From Euptelea pleiosperma (lineage: Eukaryota; Streptophyta; Magnoliopsida; Ranunculales; Eupteleaceae), in contig CM068553.1 in assembly GCA_035048495.1 (NCBI GenBank), positions 22,197,190-22,261,189 on the forward strand: 64,000 nucleotides of DNA. Reading direction: 5' to 3'. Within the stretch, counting starts at the first letter, position 1, and each line of letters begins with the position of its first letter. Below the pieces are notes generated by a model. It saw nothing but the letters and a program-made list of their open reading frames with translations, was not told the DNA's origin and did no database searches. The translations under genes were made by a program, and so were the position numbers. Shown here piece by piece: positions 43,658 through 55,626 of the stretch.

Positions 43658-44592
43658 TTTAAGTAAAAACCTACTTTTCTATGGGGAATCTCCCCAATTA
43701 GTGGACCCCCCCATTTAATTAAAATTATTTTTGAAATTCGCGGGGTCCACTAACTGGTCGGACAGCGGGTCGATGCTGATGGGCCCGGCTACTGGCCCAC
43801 ATGGACTGATGATGTCCATCGTCTCACAAGATGATGTGACAGGCATTCTGAAGGCGATCGGATGGATGGTGACTTGATTGGGACCCAGATTGGTAGATCG
43901 ACGGATCTAGAGAGATCCAACGGTCCGATTGAAGATTGCTAAGGGAGATGGGATAGAGCTGATAGGCAGGAGTTCTGGGGTTAGGTCAGTAGATTCGAGG
44001 ATCGAGAGATGAAGAGAGAGAGAGAATAAGGAGAGATGAGAGAAAAAGTATCAAAAAAAATGGAAAAAAGCACTGGCGGAGGGTCTGGAACCCTGGTCTT
44101 CACTGTGACATCCTCACGCTTCTCTAGTAGAGTCGACCATCATTCTTTGCTGACTCATGTGGCTTTAAACGCTTTGGTCCGTCTCTTGGTCATTGGCTCT
44201 CCTGCTCTCTTCGTTCTTTGGGCCGGCTTTTTGGTCCTCTTATTCAGCCCATATTTGGCCCATATCTTCTAGTTATAGCATGTGGGCTTGTTAAGCTTTG
44301 ATAATGGGCTTTCATGATCGATTTGGGCCCACAAGTCTCGAAAATCGTCCCATCGGGGTTTCCTGCGACAGAAGAAGCGCGTAATGAGACTTTATCAGAA
44401 CGGCTTAATATTTAGACTTCCGAAAATGTGTTTAATGCATGCAAATATACCATTTCGTCCAGAAAAGTGTGTTTTACGCAATGAGATAGACTCTTACGTA
44501 GAAAAGTGGATAATTAGAGCAGTTTTACGTAGGAGGGTGCGATAACGCTAACAGGATAAGTGCTTAAAATAAGCACTTTTGAGCGAATATCA
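40967..44592 (-). mobile_element. Chimeric Athila-like solo LTR (D head plus E), TSD GTCAA
   Basis: It is flanked by perfect GTCAA duplications (40962-40966 and 44593-44597), inside copia LTR K. Two LTR starts are present: D at 40967 (TGAAAGTAGGATTTTTCCGCG) and E at 41890 (TGAAAATAGGTTTTTTCCGCG). D is only a 923-bp head; E runs 2703 bp to the normal end GAGCGAATATCA. E carries a palindrome (43389-43410), a CTTTATAA TATA-like motif (43562-43569, minus strand), a (TA)n run (about 43619-43648) and one MSA-like site (43916-43926). Long open frames such as 42636-43358 have no domain and are treated as LTR sequence. Confidence 0.8.
43389..43410. repeat. LTR palindrome, LTR E
   Basis: GCCGGAGTT, four bases (CTGC), AACTCCGGC: 9-bp arms, a shortened version of the family palindrome. 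Confidence 0.75.
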
Positions 44593-45770
44593 GTCAACCA
44601 TCTGATTCTTACTGTTTGTCTTTTAGTCTTCACGTAGTTGGCGAAGTATGCATACCACGACATCTTCAACACTACGCTTGTGCTCGTAGGAATGGTTACA
44701 TGAATGTTTTATGTCACACGGAATCTTTGCCAAAATTAGAATATGAAAATATTCTTTACAAGAACTTCCATAGAGTACAATTGATTGGACCCTGTGTACA
44801 ATCCATTGAACTGATGAATAGAAAACTCATCCGTACAGTACAATCGAGTGGACTAATAGTACAATCAATTGGACTATGCAGAAAAAGTCTATTATCAGAT
44901 CCGGTTTTCATGCTCCCATTTTATTTGCACGACCTTGGGCTTCTAAACTCTTATAAATAAAGCTTTCTTGAGCTTTATTAAAAACACAACTACAGACAAC
45001 AAGAGAGTTTTATTAAATAAGAGTTGTCCCAGTCGAAGAGCAAAAACCCCAGTTTCCATCTTCATTCATGAAAGGTTTTTATCTTCATTTTCGATCAAAG
45101 CTTAGAGCTTGATCTTCCATCTGCTTAGGTTTTCCATCTAGAATCATAACTTAGTTAGCCAAATAGTACCTCGTGTGTCTCAACACTATTTGAGCAACGA
45201 TAAGGTTCAAGGTGTACTGAATCCTTCACCATCGATAGAGATCGGGGATGGTTGGTTTGGGGAGTACCAAACTGAACAAGCGGCAAATGCTTCGTGATTG
45301 GGAGGGTGATCGTGTGACTTGTAGTGTGGAGCCAGAGGACATGGATGCGCTGGCACAGTAGGCCTTGGCTAAGGTTGGAAGCTATATTTGTAATGGTGCT
45401 GCGTATGTAACTTCTGTAACTCGAAACTTCTTAATTAGCGATAGTTTTCGTCTCAACATGGTCCCGTGGTTTTCCTTGGCTAAGGTTTCCACGTAAAAAC
45501 TCACATGTGTCATCGTTGTGATTGATTTTTTATGTTTCGCATATTTGTTAGATTAATCCAAACGACAAAGAGACAATATATCACAAAGATATATTCGATC
45601 TAAGTCGATTGTGATAATCATTCTTTAATCAATCAACTATTTAGGATTGTGGCATGCGATTTAGTTTTTCCCTACTGAACCAATAAAACTTGTTAGGTTA
45701 AAGATAAATTTAATACCTAATTAACCCCCTTCTAGGTATTCGGAATAAAGAGAACGGACTAAATTTCAAT

Positions 45771-45778
45771 TGGTATCA
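45771..45778 (+). other. Primer binding site of the copia element
   Basis: TGGTATCA lies two bases after the end of LTR J and matches the tRNA-iMet-type PBS of plant copia elements; the bases after it (AAATGG) are decayed relative to GAGCC. Confidence 0.65.
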
Positions 45779-45850
45779 AAATGGGTCATTCATATATGGT
45801 TTAATCACCTAAGTGAGTTCCTACTGTAGAGGTCTATTCTTTTTATATTC

Positions 45851-46691
45851 TTGAAAATACAAAGAGAATGTGGAAATACATCCAGACCTCCATTATTTGA
45901 TGGAGAGGACTATGCTTACTGGAAAGCAAAAAAGAGAGCTTTCCTCAAGTCTATTGATGAGAGGGTATGGATGATTGTAGAGGACGGTTGGTCACTTACT
46001 ACTATTATCGTGGATGAGAAAGAAATTCTCAAACCCAAAGCCCAATGGACTAAAGACGGCAACGAAGAATGTTGTCTAAATAGTAAAGGGTTGAACGTCA
46101 TTTTTAACGAAGTAGATAAGAATGTGTTCCGAAGGATCTCTACCTATACATTAGCTAAAGAGGCATGGGATATTTTAAAAATTACCCACGAAGGTACGTC
46201 AGTAGTCAGGATATCTAAATTATAAATGCTGACTACAAAATTCACAAATGCTGACTACAAAATTTGAATCCATGACAATGGAGGAGAATGAGACTTTCAC
46301 TGTGTTCTATGCCAAACTCAGTGACATCATTAACTCTGTTCACAACTTGGGTGAGAGTATTCCTGAACCAAAAGTGATTCGAAAAATTTTGATAAAATTA
46401 AAGAGCATTCTAAACCTCATGAGAGAGGAAACAAAAGTGACAAACCTACCAGGGGTAATCGATCTAGTGAACCTCAATGCTTCAAATGTCAAGGGTTTGG
46501 TCACTTTGCTAATATTTATCCCAACAAAGAAGAATACAAGGGAAAAGCCAAGGCTTTTAATGCCACTTGGGATGAAGAGTCAGAAGAAGATTCTGATGAC
46601 TCTAGTAGCAATGAAAGGTCTGAGAAATTTATAGCTTTCGTTGATAGATTAGTGAGCCCCACCTATTTCAACTCCACCTAAGGAGAAGGGA
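45851..46691 (+). pseudogene. Copia Gag, frameshifted
   Basis: The first part reads RPPLFDGEDYAYWKAKKRAF, then LKSIDERVW and LAKEAWDILKITHEGTS, the conserved core of copia-type Gag (UBN2-like family), which assembles the particle. The frame ends at 46225 because of a 22-bp tandem duplication (ATGCTGACTACAAAATT at 46226 and 46248). A second frame continues with FESMTMEENETFTVFYAKLSD. A third frame holds a zinc knuckle, CFKCQGFGHFANIY (46478-46519), whose last Cys is Tyr. No protease, integrase or RT follows; the sequence joins an Athila-like fragment near 46691. Confidence 0.8.
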
Positions 46692-47952
46692 AGATTAATG
46701 ATTCAATTAGTCTCCACGTGTTTTAACCTGGTTGGGGGTACTTAATGCACTCCCGTTGTGTCTGGCTAAAGATGTTAAACTAAGCACTTTTGGAAAAGTA
46801 ATTTCGGTATTCCTAGAAGTCATAGAGTCACATGCATAATTTCTTATATTTTATACATTATTATGGCTATGCAGGTACAATTCCTCTGATACTCATCAGG
46901 TACCACCAACTGTTAAATCTCAGCCAAATTGGTATAACCCTTCCTCATAACTTGCATGACATTCGGAGTTTTCATAAATTTTTGTCCTAGTCATGAGCAC
47001 CGAGGACGGTACTATATTTAAGTTAGGGGTGGGGATTTATCAAAACTCATGTCTTCATTTCAAAAAAAAACATGAGAAAAATGAGAAAAAGATGTACTTT
47101 GAGGTCAAGTCCTGTGTTTTACAAAAGTTTTCTTAGTACTTTCGAAATGTTTTTCAAATCCTTTATAATGATGAGTAAAAACTTTTTGGAAAATCTATTT
47201 ATTGAAAATGATGTCACTTATTAGCTCTCCATTCAGTTTGAAAGCAAACATTACTATAGTAGATTGAAAAATCTTGGATAACTCAGATTCAGCAATAATT
47301 TTCACATATCAACGTCAGAATTATCCGAAGTTTAGATTATCTAGAGATCCAAAAAGAACAATTGTGGAGACCTAACCCAGTGAGCTTTTGAACTTTTCAT
47401 CATTTCTGAGTTTTATAAAATTATTCTGAGTCACAAGATGACTCACAATTCTTCTAGTCCCCTAATATTTCCATTGAGTGATCTCATTAACCCTTGCTTT
47501 GGTCATGAAACTCAGAACGACATCAAATTCGGATTATTACATAAAGAACCTTCTCTATATCCATTTGAGACATCACAGATGAAAGTGCAAACCCTAGAAA
47601 ATGATATGAGCTGATCTTCAACACAGACTTCAGTAGGCTTCAATCACGTAAGCCATCATTTTAACTACCTATGGGCTCTCATAAGCCCATCTCATCCTGA
47701 CCCATTTTTCACTGACCCATTTTCACTTACCCATTTCACAAATACATTCCAAAAGGAAAGAATAGGTCTCCTTTGACCTATTCTCACTTATCATCCACCT
47801 AGGAAGCCATTCTCTCTCAAGGAAAGGGATCTCTCCCTTATCCTTCCCTTCAATCCAATGGTTGGGAGAGGTCATCCTTTAGTTTAAAAGGAAGACCAAC
47901 CCCATGTGAGATTCAGTTCTCTCATCCCTCTCACAACCTAACCCTAGGTTCC
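46692..47952 (+). mobile_element. Old Athila-like 3' noncoding fragment (plus orientation)
   Basis: From GATTAATGATTCA (46692) to about 47640 it is collinear with the reverse complement of 13260-14190. It begins where integrase ends in the complete element, includes CCTGGTTGGGGGTACTT (PPT-like motif) and ATGAGCACCGAGGACGG, and ends near CACAGACTTCAGTAGG. It is clearly more diverged than the other copies. 47640-47952 is not assigned beyond being pre-insertion DNA for LTR F. Confidence 0.7.
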
Positions 47953-50286
47953 TGAAACTAGGGTTTTCCCGCGTCGTTGGTTACGAAAACCCTAATCTCA
48001 ATACATTTTTAATTAATCCGATACTTATTTTTCTTTAATTCCTGCAAAAATGCAGACAATTCTTTGTATAGTGGAAAGTATGTCGGATGTCGAATCCGCA
48101 CTCAGGGGTTAGGGTAACACAATAAAGAACAATTATAACGGATAATTGTCAGAAATGGTGGGATGGGAATAGTGAATAAATTTGACTAAAAAACATGATT
48201 TGTGGAGAGATCATTTTAACCTATTTAACAGTAAAAATTAAGAGACACAAGAATATTGAAACTAAACAAAACAATCTTTATTAAAAAATAAAATTACTGA
48301 AGTAATGTTTTTAACAAGAACTAACTAACAAATGACATTGAACTAAAAAGCAATTTAAAAAAGAGAGGGTAGGAGAAGATTTAAGAGTGAGAAAGTAGAG
48401 AGAGATTGACCTAGAGAGAAAAACTTGCCTAGCATGATGAGAAATTTACCATGAAGATGGCCAATCGTGGCCGCTACTGTGATAAGGACTGTGGTGTGAG
48501 CATGGTAGGTGGCGCAAATTGCAACAGTAGGTGTTGCTGCCCTTCTCTTGGGCAGCAACGAGATGAAGGAGAAGAAGCACCCATGGTTGGTGGTTAATGG
48601 CTCCTCTTTCTAAGAGAATGAAGAAAGAGAGATGGTGTGAAGGTCGTGGTGAAGATGGAGAGGGGCGTCAACGTAGAGCTATCTTCACGATCTTCAACGA
48701 CAAGCTGCAACCATCTATTGCTGTTTGGCCTTATGGATCGTGAGGAGGATATGAAGCTTATGATGGCGGTAATGGAAGAGAGTTTTGATTGTTGTTGTGG
48801 AGGGCGGCTGCTGGCTTTTGAAGAGGGTGGTGAAGAGAAGGGCTGTTAGAGGAGAACGATTTTGGGACAAGAATGGTGAACGACTTGGAGAGTGGTGGAT
48901 GGCTTGGGTGAAGGAGACTCACCAGTAGATTTGGTGGCGACAACAAATGGAGGTGAACCTTGCTAGTTCGGACAGCAAGGGGTGGAGATGGTGCAGCAAC
49001 TATCGAGAAAACCGTGGTGGTGGAGATGGAGGATGGTGCAAGGATGCAGCAGCAATAGGTGAGGATCGCCCTCCTCTTTTTTCTTTCTTTTTCTTCTTTC
49101 TTCTTCTTCTTTCTTTTTCCTATTTTTTTTTTTTGGGTTTTTCTTGGGTAAGGACGGTAAAGGGGTGATGGTTTTGAGAGAGAAGCTCAAGAGCTTCCTC
49201 CTTTTTGGAGCTTGGGCGGCTAGGGTTTTTGAACGGGAAGAGAGAAGATGAGAGGGGGGGCGGATTAGGGTTATGGAAGAGAAGAATAGAGGGACGGTGA
49301 AGAGAGGTGAAGAATGGAGAGAAAATTATAAAGTTAGAGTTGAGGAAAGAGAGAGGATTCCTTTAGGGTCATGTTCTTTTATAAGAACGTGGGGGTCCTC
49401 TCCCTTCTTTTTTCTTCACCCCACATGTTAGGTCCATCTCTTGATGCCACCTCATCCTTCCCATACGTGACCACAACTTGCCTTCAAAAAAATCTTTTTC
49501 AAATTTTTAGAAACTTTCCCTTTTGTTGAAAAATTTAACTTCTTTTCCCCATTTTTTAAAACATGAATGTAAAGTCTCCCTTTTTTTTTTCTTTTTTGAA
49601 ATAATGCATATTAATGCTGCCAATTATTTTTTATTTATTTAGTATCCTATTTTCCAAAAATATCCTCACATTCGCCATGTGGCAATGGCCGTGCCTTTTT
49701 GAGAAATTTTAAGCAAGGCCGTGGGTCAGTGATATTGGGCCCATATTTTTAGCTTGTCCATGGCCTACATGATTGAACGTGAAAGGATGAAGGTCTCTGG
49801 ATTCTAAGATGGTGTGATGGAGGAAAGATCTGACGATACGTTGATGATCGGACGGTAGAAGTGAATGGATATGATCGAACAGATCATCGGACGGTGGAGA
49901 TCGGCCAAGGTAGGCCGTAGTATCGAGTGATTTCGGAAGGAGAGAGGATCTGGTTGTGGATATTGAGATTAGAGAAAAAGTGAGGATTTAGAGAGAGGAG
50001 AGAGAAATTATTACAAAAATAAAGAGAAAATGCTAGTAGAGGGTCTTGAACCCTGGTCTTTAACTTGGTCTTCTGCATACTTTACCAACTCAGTAAGTCC
50101 TCATCTTGTGTTAGTTGATAAGCTTTAATCTCCTTAATCTCTTCTTTGAGGGTTTGTCTCTCCTTTTTCTCTCAAGCTTTTCCAACTTTCTAGCTCTTCC
50201 TATCTTTGGCCTACTTCTTCTTTTCTAAGTCCACTGGCTCTCTATGTTTTGATCAAAGGCTCTACAGTCAGTGTTGGGCCCATATT
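47953..50286 (-). mobile_element. Athila-like LTR F, lacking its last part, interrupted by LTR G
   Basis: It starts TGAAACTAGGGTTTTCCCGCG and follows the family order for 2334 bp: PBS-side head, GAGA region, TTACCATGAAG, a TTC tract (about 49079-49115), the CTTGAACCCTGGTCTTTAAC block, then GTTGGGCCCATATT, where LTR G begins. The missing tail is about 270 bp. No palindrome is visible. Confidence 0.75.
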
Positions 50287-51177
50287 TGAAATTAGGGTTT
50301 TCCGTGTTGTCGGATCAGAAATCCTAGATTTCAATAATATTTGTAATTCTAGTTCACTTTAAATCCTACAAAAATGCAGACTTTGTATAGCGATATGTTG
50401 GATGTCGAATCTACACTCGGGGTTAAGGAACACAATTTATCGGAACATTAGAATAATAGAAAGTGCTTGAAAATATGGATGGAAGGGTGAGAGTGGTGAT
50501 TAATGATTGAGATTTAAAATAATCTTTTTGGAGAGTTTTCTATCAATTAATTAACATAAGTAAAGAGAAAGAAGCACCATAAGCGGAAAAGAGAAACTTA
50601 TTTATTAAAATAATGCAAGTTACAATGCTTGAATCTAATTTATTCATAAAAGAAAATAACAACAAATAACAATCACTTTAGAAAGTATTATAAGAGAAGA
50701 AATATAAAGAGAAAAGAACAAGATTTTAGAGAGAGAAATGAAAGAGAAGATAGAAAATGGAGATTTACCTTGGTGATTACCAATGGAGAAGAGGTTTGCA
50801 CAGCCGTGTTCTTGATGGTTTTTGGAAGAGAATCGAACTAAGGAAATGAGAGATATAAAGAGGTTTAGAGAAGAAGGGGAGAGGGAACCTAGAGGATTGT
50901 AGGTTATGAGAGGGGGGAGAGAACCAACCCAAGAAGGAGAGATCGTAGATCTCTTATAGACTTTTTTTTTTTTGCTTTTTGTAAAAATGATGACTGTTGG
51001 ATCTAGAGAGATCCAACGGTTGGGAATGGGTTAGTTAGATGAGAGAGAGAGTGACTAGGATAGAGAGAGATGGGGGAGAGAAGAATCAGTCAAGTGAGAC
51101 CAATTCTCTCTTGTTGTTGCAAATGGGCATGAGCATAGGTCATGGGTATGGGCATGGCTCATGGGTCATAGGCCTAG
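50287..51177 (-). mobile_element. Athila-like LTR G, head only, interrupted by element H
   Basis: It starts TGAAATTAGGGTTTTCCGTG and is a close relative of LTR B (28266). It has an MSA-like site TCCAACGGTTG at 51012-51022. It stops at 51177, where the opposite-orientation LTR of element H begins after CCTAG. Confidence 0.75.
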
Positions 51178-51835
51178 TGATATTCGCTCAAAAGTGCTTA
51201 TTTTAAGCAATTATCCTTTTAGCGTTATTGCATTCTCCTACGTAAAATGCTCTATTTATCTACTTTTCTACGTAATAGTCTCTTCTGTTGCGTAGAACAC
51301 ACTTTTCTGGACGAAATGGTATATTTGCATGCATTAAACACATTTTCGGAAGTCTAGATATTAAGCTGTTCTGATAAAGTCTCATTACGCGCTTCTTCTG
51401 TCGCAGGAAACCCCGATGGGACGATTCTCGAGACTTGTGGGCCCAAATCGATCATGAAAGCCCATTATCAAAGCTTAAAGAGCCCACATGCTATGACTAG
51501 AAGATATGGGCTAAATATGGGCTGAATAAGAAGACCAAAAAACCGGCCCAAAGAACGAAAAGAGCAGGAGAGCCAATGACCAAGAGACGACCAAAGCGTT
51601 TAAAGCCACATGAGTCAGCAAAGAATGATAGTCGACTCTACTGGAGAAGCGTGAGGATGGTCACAGTGAAGACCAGGGTTCCAGACCCTCCGCCAGTGCT
51701 TTTCTCTCTATTTTCTGATACTTTTTCTCTCATCTCTCCTTATTCTCTATCTCTCTTCATCTCTCGGTCCTTGAATCTACTGACCTAACCCCAGAACTCC
51801 TGTCCATCAGCTCTATCTCATCTCCCTTAGCTTTC

Positions 51836-51886
51836 TGACCGTTGGATCTTCCATCGGACCGTTGGATCTTCAATCGGACCGTTGGA
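51836..51886 (+). promoter_or_regulatory. Three MSA-like sites upstream of the TATA-like box, element H
   Basis: Read on the plus strand: TGACCGTTGGA (51836-51846), GGACCGTTGGA (51856-51866) and GGACCGTTGGA (51876-51886), the reverse of YCYAACGGYYA. The 20-bp period is exact. The TATA-like motif CTTTAAAAGG follows about 360 bp later. A fourth identical triplet lies in LTR I at 59264-59314. Confidence 0.5.
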
Positions 51887-52151
51887 TCTCTCTAGATCCG
51901 TCGATCTACCAATCTGAGTCCCAATCAAGTCACCATCCATCCGATCGCCATCAGACTGTCTGTCACATCATCTTGTGAGACAATGGTCATCACAAATCCA
52001 TGTGGGCCAGTAGCCGAGCCCATCATCATCGACCCGCTGTCCGACCAGTTAGTGGACCCCGTGAATTTCCAAAGAATTTTAATTAAATTTCAAAAAAATG
52101 GGGGGTCCACTAATTGGGGAGATTCCCCATAGAAAAGTAGATTTTTACTTA

Positions 52152-52196
<45 letters not shown>

Positions 52197-52245
52197 TTTT
52201 TATTTATTTTATAAATACCCTATTTCCATTAATGGAAATAGGGAG

Positions 52246-52255
52246 CTTTAAAAGG
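52246..52255 (+). promoter_or_regulatory. TATA-like motif of the Athila-like LTR
   Basis: CTTTAAAAGG, within a block conserved between LTRs (AATAGGGAGCTTTAAAAGG). The equivalent site is CTTTATAAG in LTRs E (43562-43569) and I (58911-58918), a better TATA box. Position between the MSA-like sites and the palindromes makes it a plausible core promoter; the start site is unknown. Confidence 0.5.
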
Positions 52256-52390
52256 AGAAGGAGAGGGGTTCGTTCAAACCCTAATCCCCCTCCAATCTCT
52301 TCCTCTCCTTCCCCCAAAACTCCCTGGAGGTTTTCGGCGCTTTCTTCCTCTTCTTCTTCTTCTTCTTCTTCTTCTTCTTCTTCTTCTCAA

Positions 52391-52575
52391 CCGGAGTTGC
52401 AACCTGCAACTCCGGCTGGTGCAACTTGCTGCCATCTCAGGCGCTCCTTGGAGTCGCAAGACCGCTGCACAACACCCTTTCATCACCGTTCCACCCCACG
52501 TCCTCTCCTCTTTCCCTCCTTATTCTCCTTCTTCTTCTTCAATTGGTTACCGGAGTTGCAGACCTGCAACTCCGG
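52391..52575 (+). repeat. Two LTR palindromes, element H
   Basis: 52391-52415: CCGGAGTTGCA, three bases, TGCAACTCCGG. 52550-52575: CCGGAGTTGCAG, AC, CTGCAACTCCGG. A lone right arm (CTGCAACTCC) follows near 52585. The palindromes lie about 140 and 300 nt downstream of the TATA-like motif. Confidence 0.8.
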
Positions 52576-53915
52576 CAGTCAGATCTGCAACTCCTTCCTC
52601 TTTCTCCATCATGGATTGGAACACTGCCTGAGGCGTTCCTTCTTCATCGATGAACTCCATCTCCGCCTTCTCCTATAGCAGCACCCAGTTGCAGACCGTT
52701 ATCTTCATTTTTTTTTGTGGAATACCTGCAACTGTCTTCTCCTTCACGGCTTGCACCTGTTTCACCGCCTCTTGCTATTGATTCCGGCGAGAAGCTCGCC
52801 GGAATCTTCACTACACCTACCAGCAATACCTCCCTTCCTCTTTGCTTCACCCATCGTTCCACCACATATCCTTGCTGGCCAAACCAGCAGGAACGTCAAC
52901 ACGTTCTCTCCCTGGTGTTGCTTCTTGATCTCCCTAAACCTGCTCCTTGGACCAGCAACGGTCATTTCTTCCTTTCTCGGACAGCAACCCCTCCTCTTGC
53001 CGCCAGCCACCATTAGCTTGTCTTCTCCAACCTGCATCTCCTGCTAGTGCGCCCACCAACTCAAGCGAGCCACCACGAGACAGTGCGTCTCCACTCCTCC
53101 CTGATTTTCATCCCCAATTTGCAATCCTTGGACGAGATCAGCGACTCCAGCAAGTTTCTTCTCAGGCTGATCAAAACACGCATGCAAAAGTAGACAACAG
53201 CAGGTCATATTCCTCTCTTCCACGTGGCTCACACAGGGCAGCACCCTTCTCTCTAGCCCAATACCACCGTGTAGCTAAGGCTGCATCACAATTTCCTCGC
53301 CTTGCTGTACGTCACAGCAACATCTCGGGTTAGTCCAAGGATTGACTTACAACAGCACGCACCCTACGGTCTTGGCCTACATATCTCCTTGCTCACAACC
53401 GGGCTGTGTACATCACCTTCACTCTGGGTAGATTGTCGCATCACCCTTGCGGCACTTTCATCCAAGGTTTGATCTCTCTCCCTTTTCTTTCGCTAAATCC
53501 TCTCTTTTTCTCTATATCTCTTTTTATCTCTCTATAGAGTAGTCTCTCTTTCTAGAGATCTCTTTCTCACTTTCTCTCTCTACTTCATTTTCTCTCTCTA
53601 ACTCTCTTTAGAATTTTCTTCTTTAAAATTGCTTTTTAGTTTATCTTATTTTATTTTATGTTCGATTCAAGCATTGTAATAGACATTTTGATTACTTAAT
53701 GATGAAGTTTATTTTTATCTATTATTTCTTGAGATGGTCCGTCAATTTTTGTTCTTATTCACGCTAATCCGACTAATCTCGAGTGCGGATCGACATCCGA
53801 CACGAGCCACTGTGCAAAATTGCCCATTTTACAGGTTAAAAGTCTCGGATAAATTAAAAATGTGTTGAAGTTAGGGTTTCCGTAACCAACGACGCGGAAA
53901 AACCCTACTTTCAAA

Positions 53916-53928
53916 TGGCGCCGTTGCC
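53916..53928 (+). other. Primer binding site of element H, tRNA-Asp type
   Basis: TGGCGCCGTTGCC begins two bases after the 5' LTR and is fully complementary to the last 13 bases of plant tRNA-Asp. Confidence 0.88.
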
Positions 53929-55626
53929 GCTCGGGTGTACGGGAGTGCGAAAAAGGACGTAAAGACGGAATTGAAAAGTTGCTAAATCGGAAAGCTGCTC
54001 AATTTGGCCAGCCCGACCTTTTCGGGAAACTTTCTATTTTTGTTTTTAGTGATTTTTAGCAGTTTTTTAAATTACTATTTTTAATGCCTCGGAAGGCCGA
54101 GTGCAATTTGTAATAATTTAGGAATTTTACTGCTTTCCCTATAACTGCTAGATCTTGTTCTAGGTTTTTTTAGAAACCCTAGATTAAGTGAAAAATACCA
54201 AAAAAATTCAAAAATCAAAATTCAAAAAAATTAGGGTTTTATATTCTGCAGATTTTTAGAAATCACCAATCAAGGATTTGCGATTCTTGGAAAGATTCTA
54301 AAATCTTGAAACTTTGCTAAATTAGGGTTTCCCCTCTTAGAAGTTTCCTCTTTAGAAGAATTTCTATCTTTAGAAATCTTCCGAATTTGGAAAAGTCTGC
54401 AAAAAGGAAACATCCCAAATCTAGCAGAAATTCAATTTTGGGAAATTTCCCATAATTGTAAGGGATCTCGCAATCAAATCTTTCTTGGAAGATCTCCACA
54501 ATTCGGGAAACTTTCCAATCTAGGTATTTTCCAATCTGGGAATTCCTAAATTTTAACCCATCTCGAACTTGGAAATTAATTCAAAAAACTTGCCTAAATA
54601 CAGTGCTTGTTCTGTGAACCCTAAAAAGGCAAGGATCTTCCAAATAGAATCCCGCATACCTAGACCGTGCGATCTAACTGTTTCTGCAGGAACACGCTCC
54701 AGTGTGGGTAGGGAGCGAAAGCTCAAAGAGGTGGAGTCGGGCCCAAGCCCATTAGGATACCCCTCCCTAACCCACGGAGGCGACCCCGTGGCGTGGCCCA
54801 CGGGAGGTACGTCCCTATCCTCGCCTTGAGTGCGATACAGAGTAATTTGGGTGAATCATTGCCGCATGTCTATTTGTTTTCTAGCAACAACTTATTCGAC
54901 TTGCGTGGCGTGGCTGTTAATCAATCAACTCTAAGAGAGCAGACCCAGCTCCAAATTGAAACTGGTGGGATTTCATCACCCACCTCATCATTCCATCTGA
55001 TTTGATCCCAAGGCTCCATTTAATTAAAAAGAATCAAGAAGTAGAGCCAATTAGCCCGGTGTTCGAGGAAAAATCCACGCAAAGCGAACCCGCTTAACAT
55101 CCAATCGAAATAAGACCACGAGCGCGGGTCCCTGTTGTCTAACACACCATAAGTCCCTGCTACTCAAGTACACTGAGCTCGACGTGGCATCTTGGACTAT
55201 TCGGCGGTTAGTTGCGTGTGGACTAGGAACACGCATCAACCCTAGCTGAACCCGAGGGAACACTCTTCTTATCCACTTGACCAATCCGGTTAGTCTGGGA
55301 CGTACTTAAGTCAGCCATTGTGCCGCACGTCTGTCTAGGCTTCGGATTGCCTTGTTGTTAACTAGAGTTAGTACTAAAGGATTCGCTCTGAAGAGTGTAG
55401 CCTGGTGAGAACCTCTGAGTGCAAAACAGTTAGTCCGGTGGTTAAAAGATAAACCAGTGGTCCGCCCACTGTCATAATCTACTCTAGCCCAAAAACTAAC
55501 AAAGATAATTCCTAAAATATATTCTGATTGCTTAGAATAGGATTATCTGTGCTTGGTGTGCATCATTTAGGATAGTGTTCCTCTCTGGCAACTTTTTGCC
55601 AAGTATAGAGCTTGCCTCATCAGCGT
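53929..55626 (+). other. 5' leader of element H
   Basis: About 1.7 kb of noncoding sequence, collinear with 19957-21662 in reverse. The part from 55198 onward is repeated at 60333-60761. Confidence 0.8.

Larger units (their letters stand above)
39707..44760 (-). mobile_element. Copia solo LTR K inserted in LTR J
   Basis: It is opposite in orientation to J. On the minus strand it begins TGTAAAGAATATTTTCATATTC at 44760 and ends at 39707 (TGGTTCGTTC on the plus strand). Flanks are ATAAC (39702-39706) and AGAAC (44761-44765), a 5-bp duplication with one mismatch. Without the Athila-like LTR inside it (40967-44592 plus TSD) it is about 1.42 kb. No coding region is attached. Confidence 0.7.
39165..45768 (+). 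mobile_element. Copia LTR J (5' LTR), split by LTR K
   Basis: The left piece 39165-39706 begins CGTAAAGAATATTTTCATATTC (TG decayed to CG). The right piece 44761-45768 continues through AATCGATT motifs and a TTATAAATAAAG TATA-like site (44951-44962), and ends GGACTAAATTTCA. Together they make about 1.55 kb, matching LTR K. A tRNA-iMet PBS and a copia gag follow, so this is the 5' LTR of a plus-strand copia element. Confidence 0.75.
51178..53913 (+). repeat. 5' LTR of element H
   Basis: This 2736-bp LTR runs from TGATATTCGC to CCCTACTTTCA. It includes three MSA-like sites (51836-51886), a (TA)n run (about 52157-52188), a CTTTAAAAGG TATA-like motif (52246-52255), a (TTC)n tract (52349-52388) and two palindromes (52391-52415 and 52550-52575). 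Open frames such as 52232-52678 follow the TTC tract and have no domain. Confidence 0.9.

Noticed and set aside
52232..53333. Frames of 99-148 codons after the TTC tract
   Set aside because: They lie within the 5' LTR of element H and are not conserved in frame with LTRs C, E or I.
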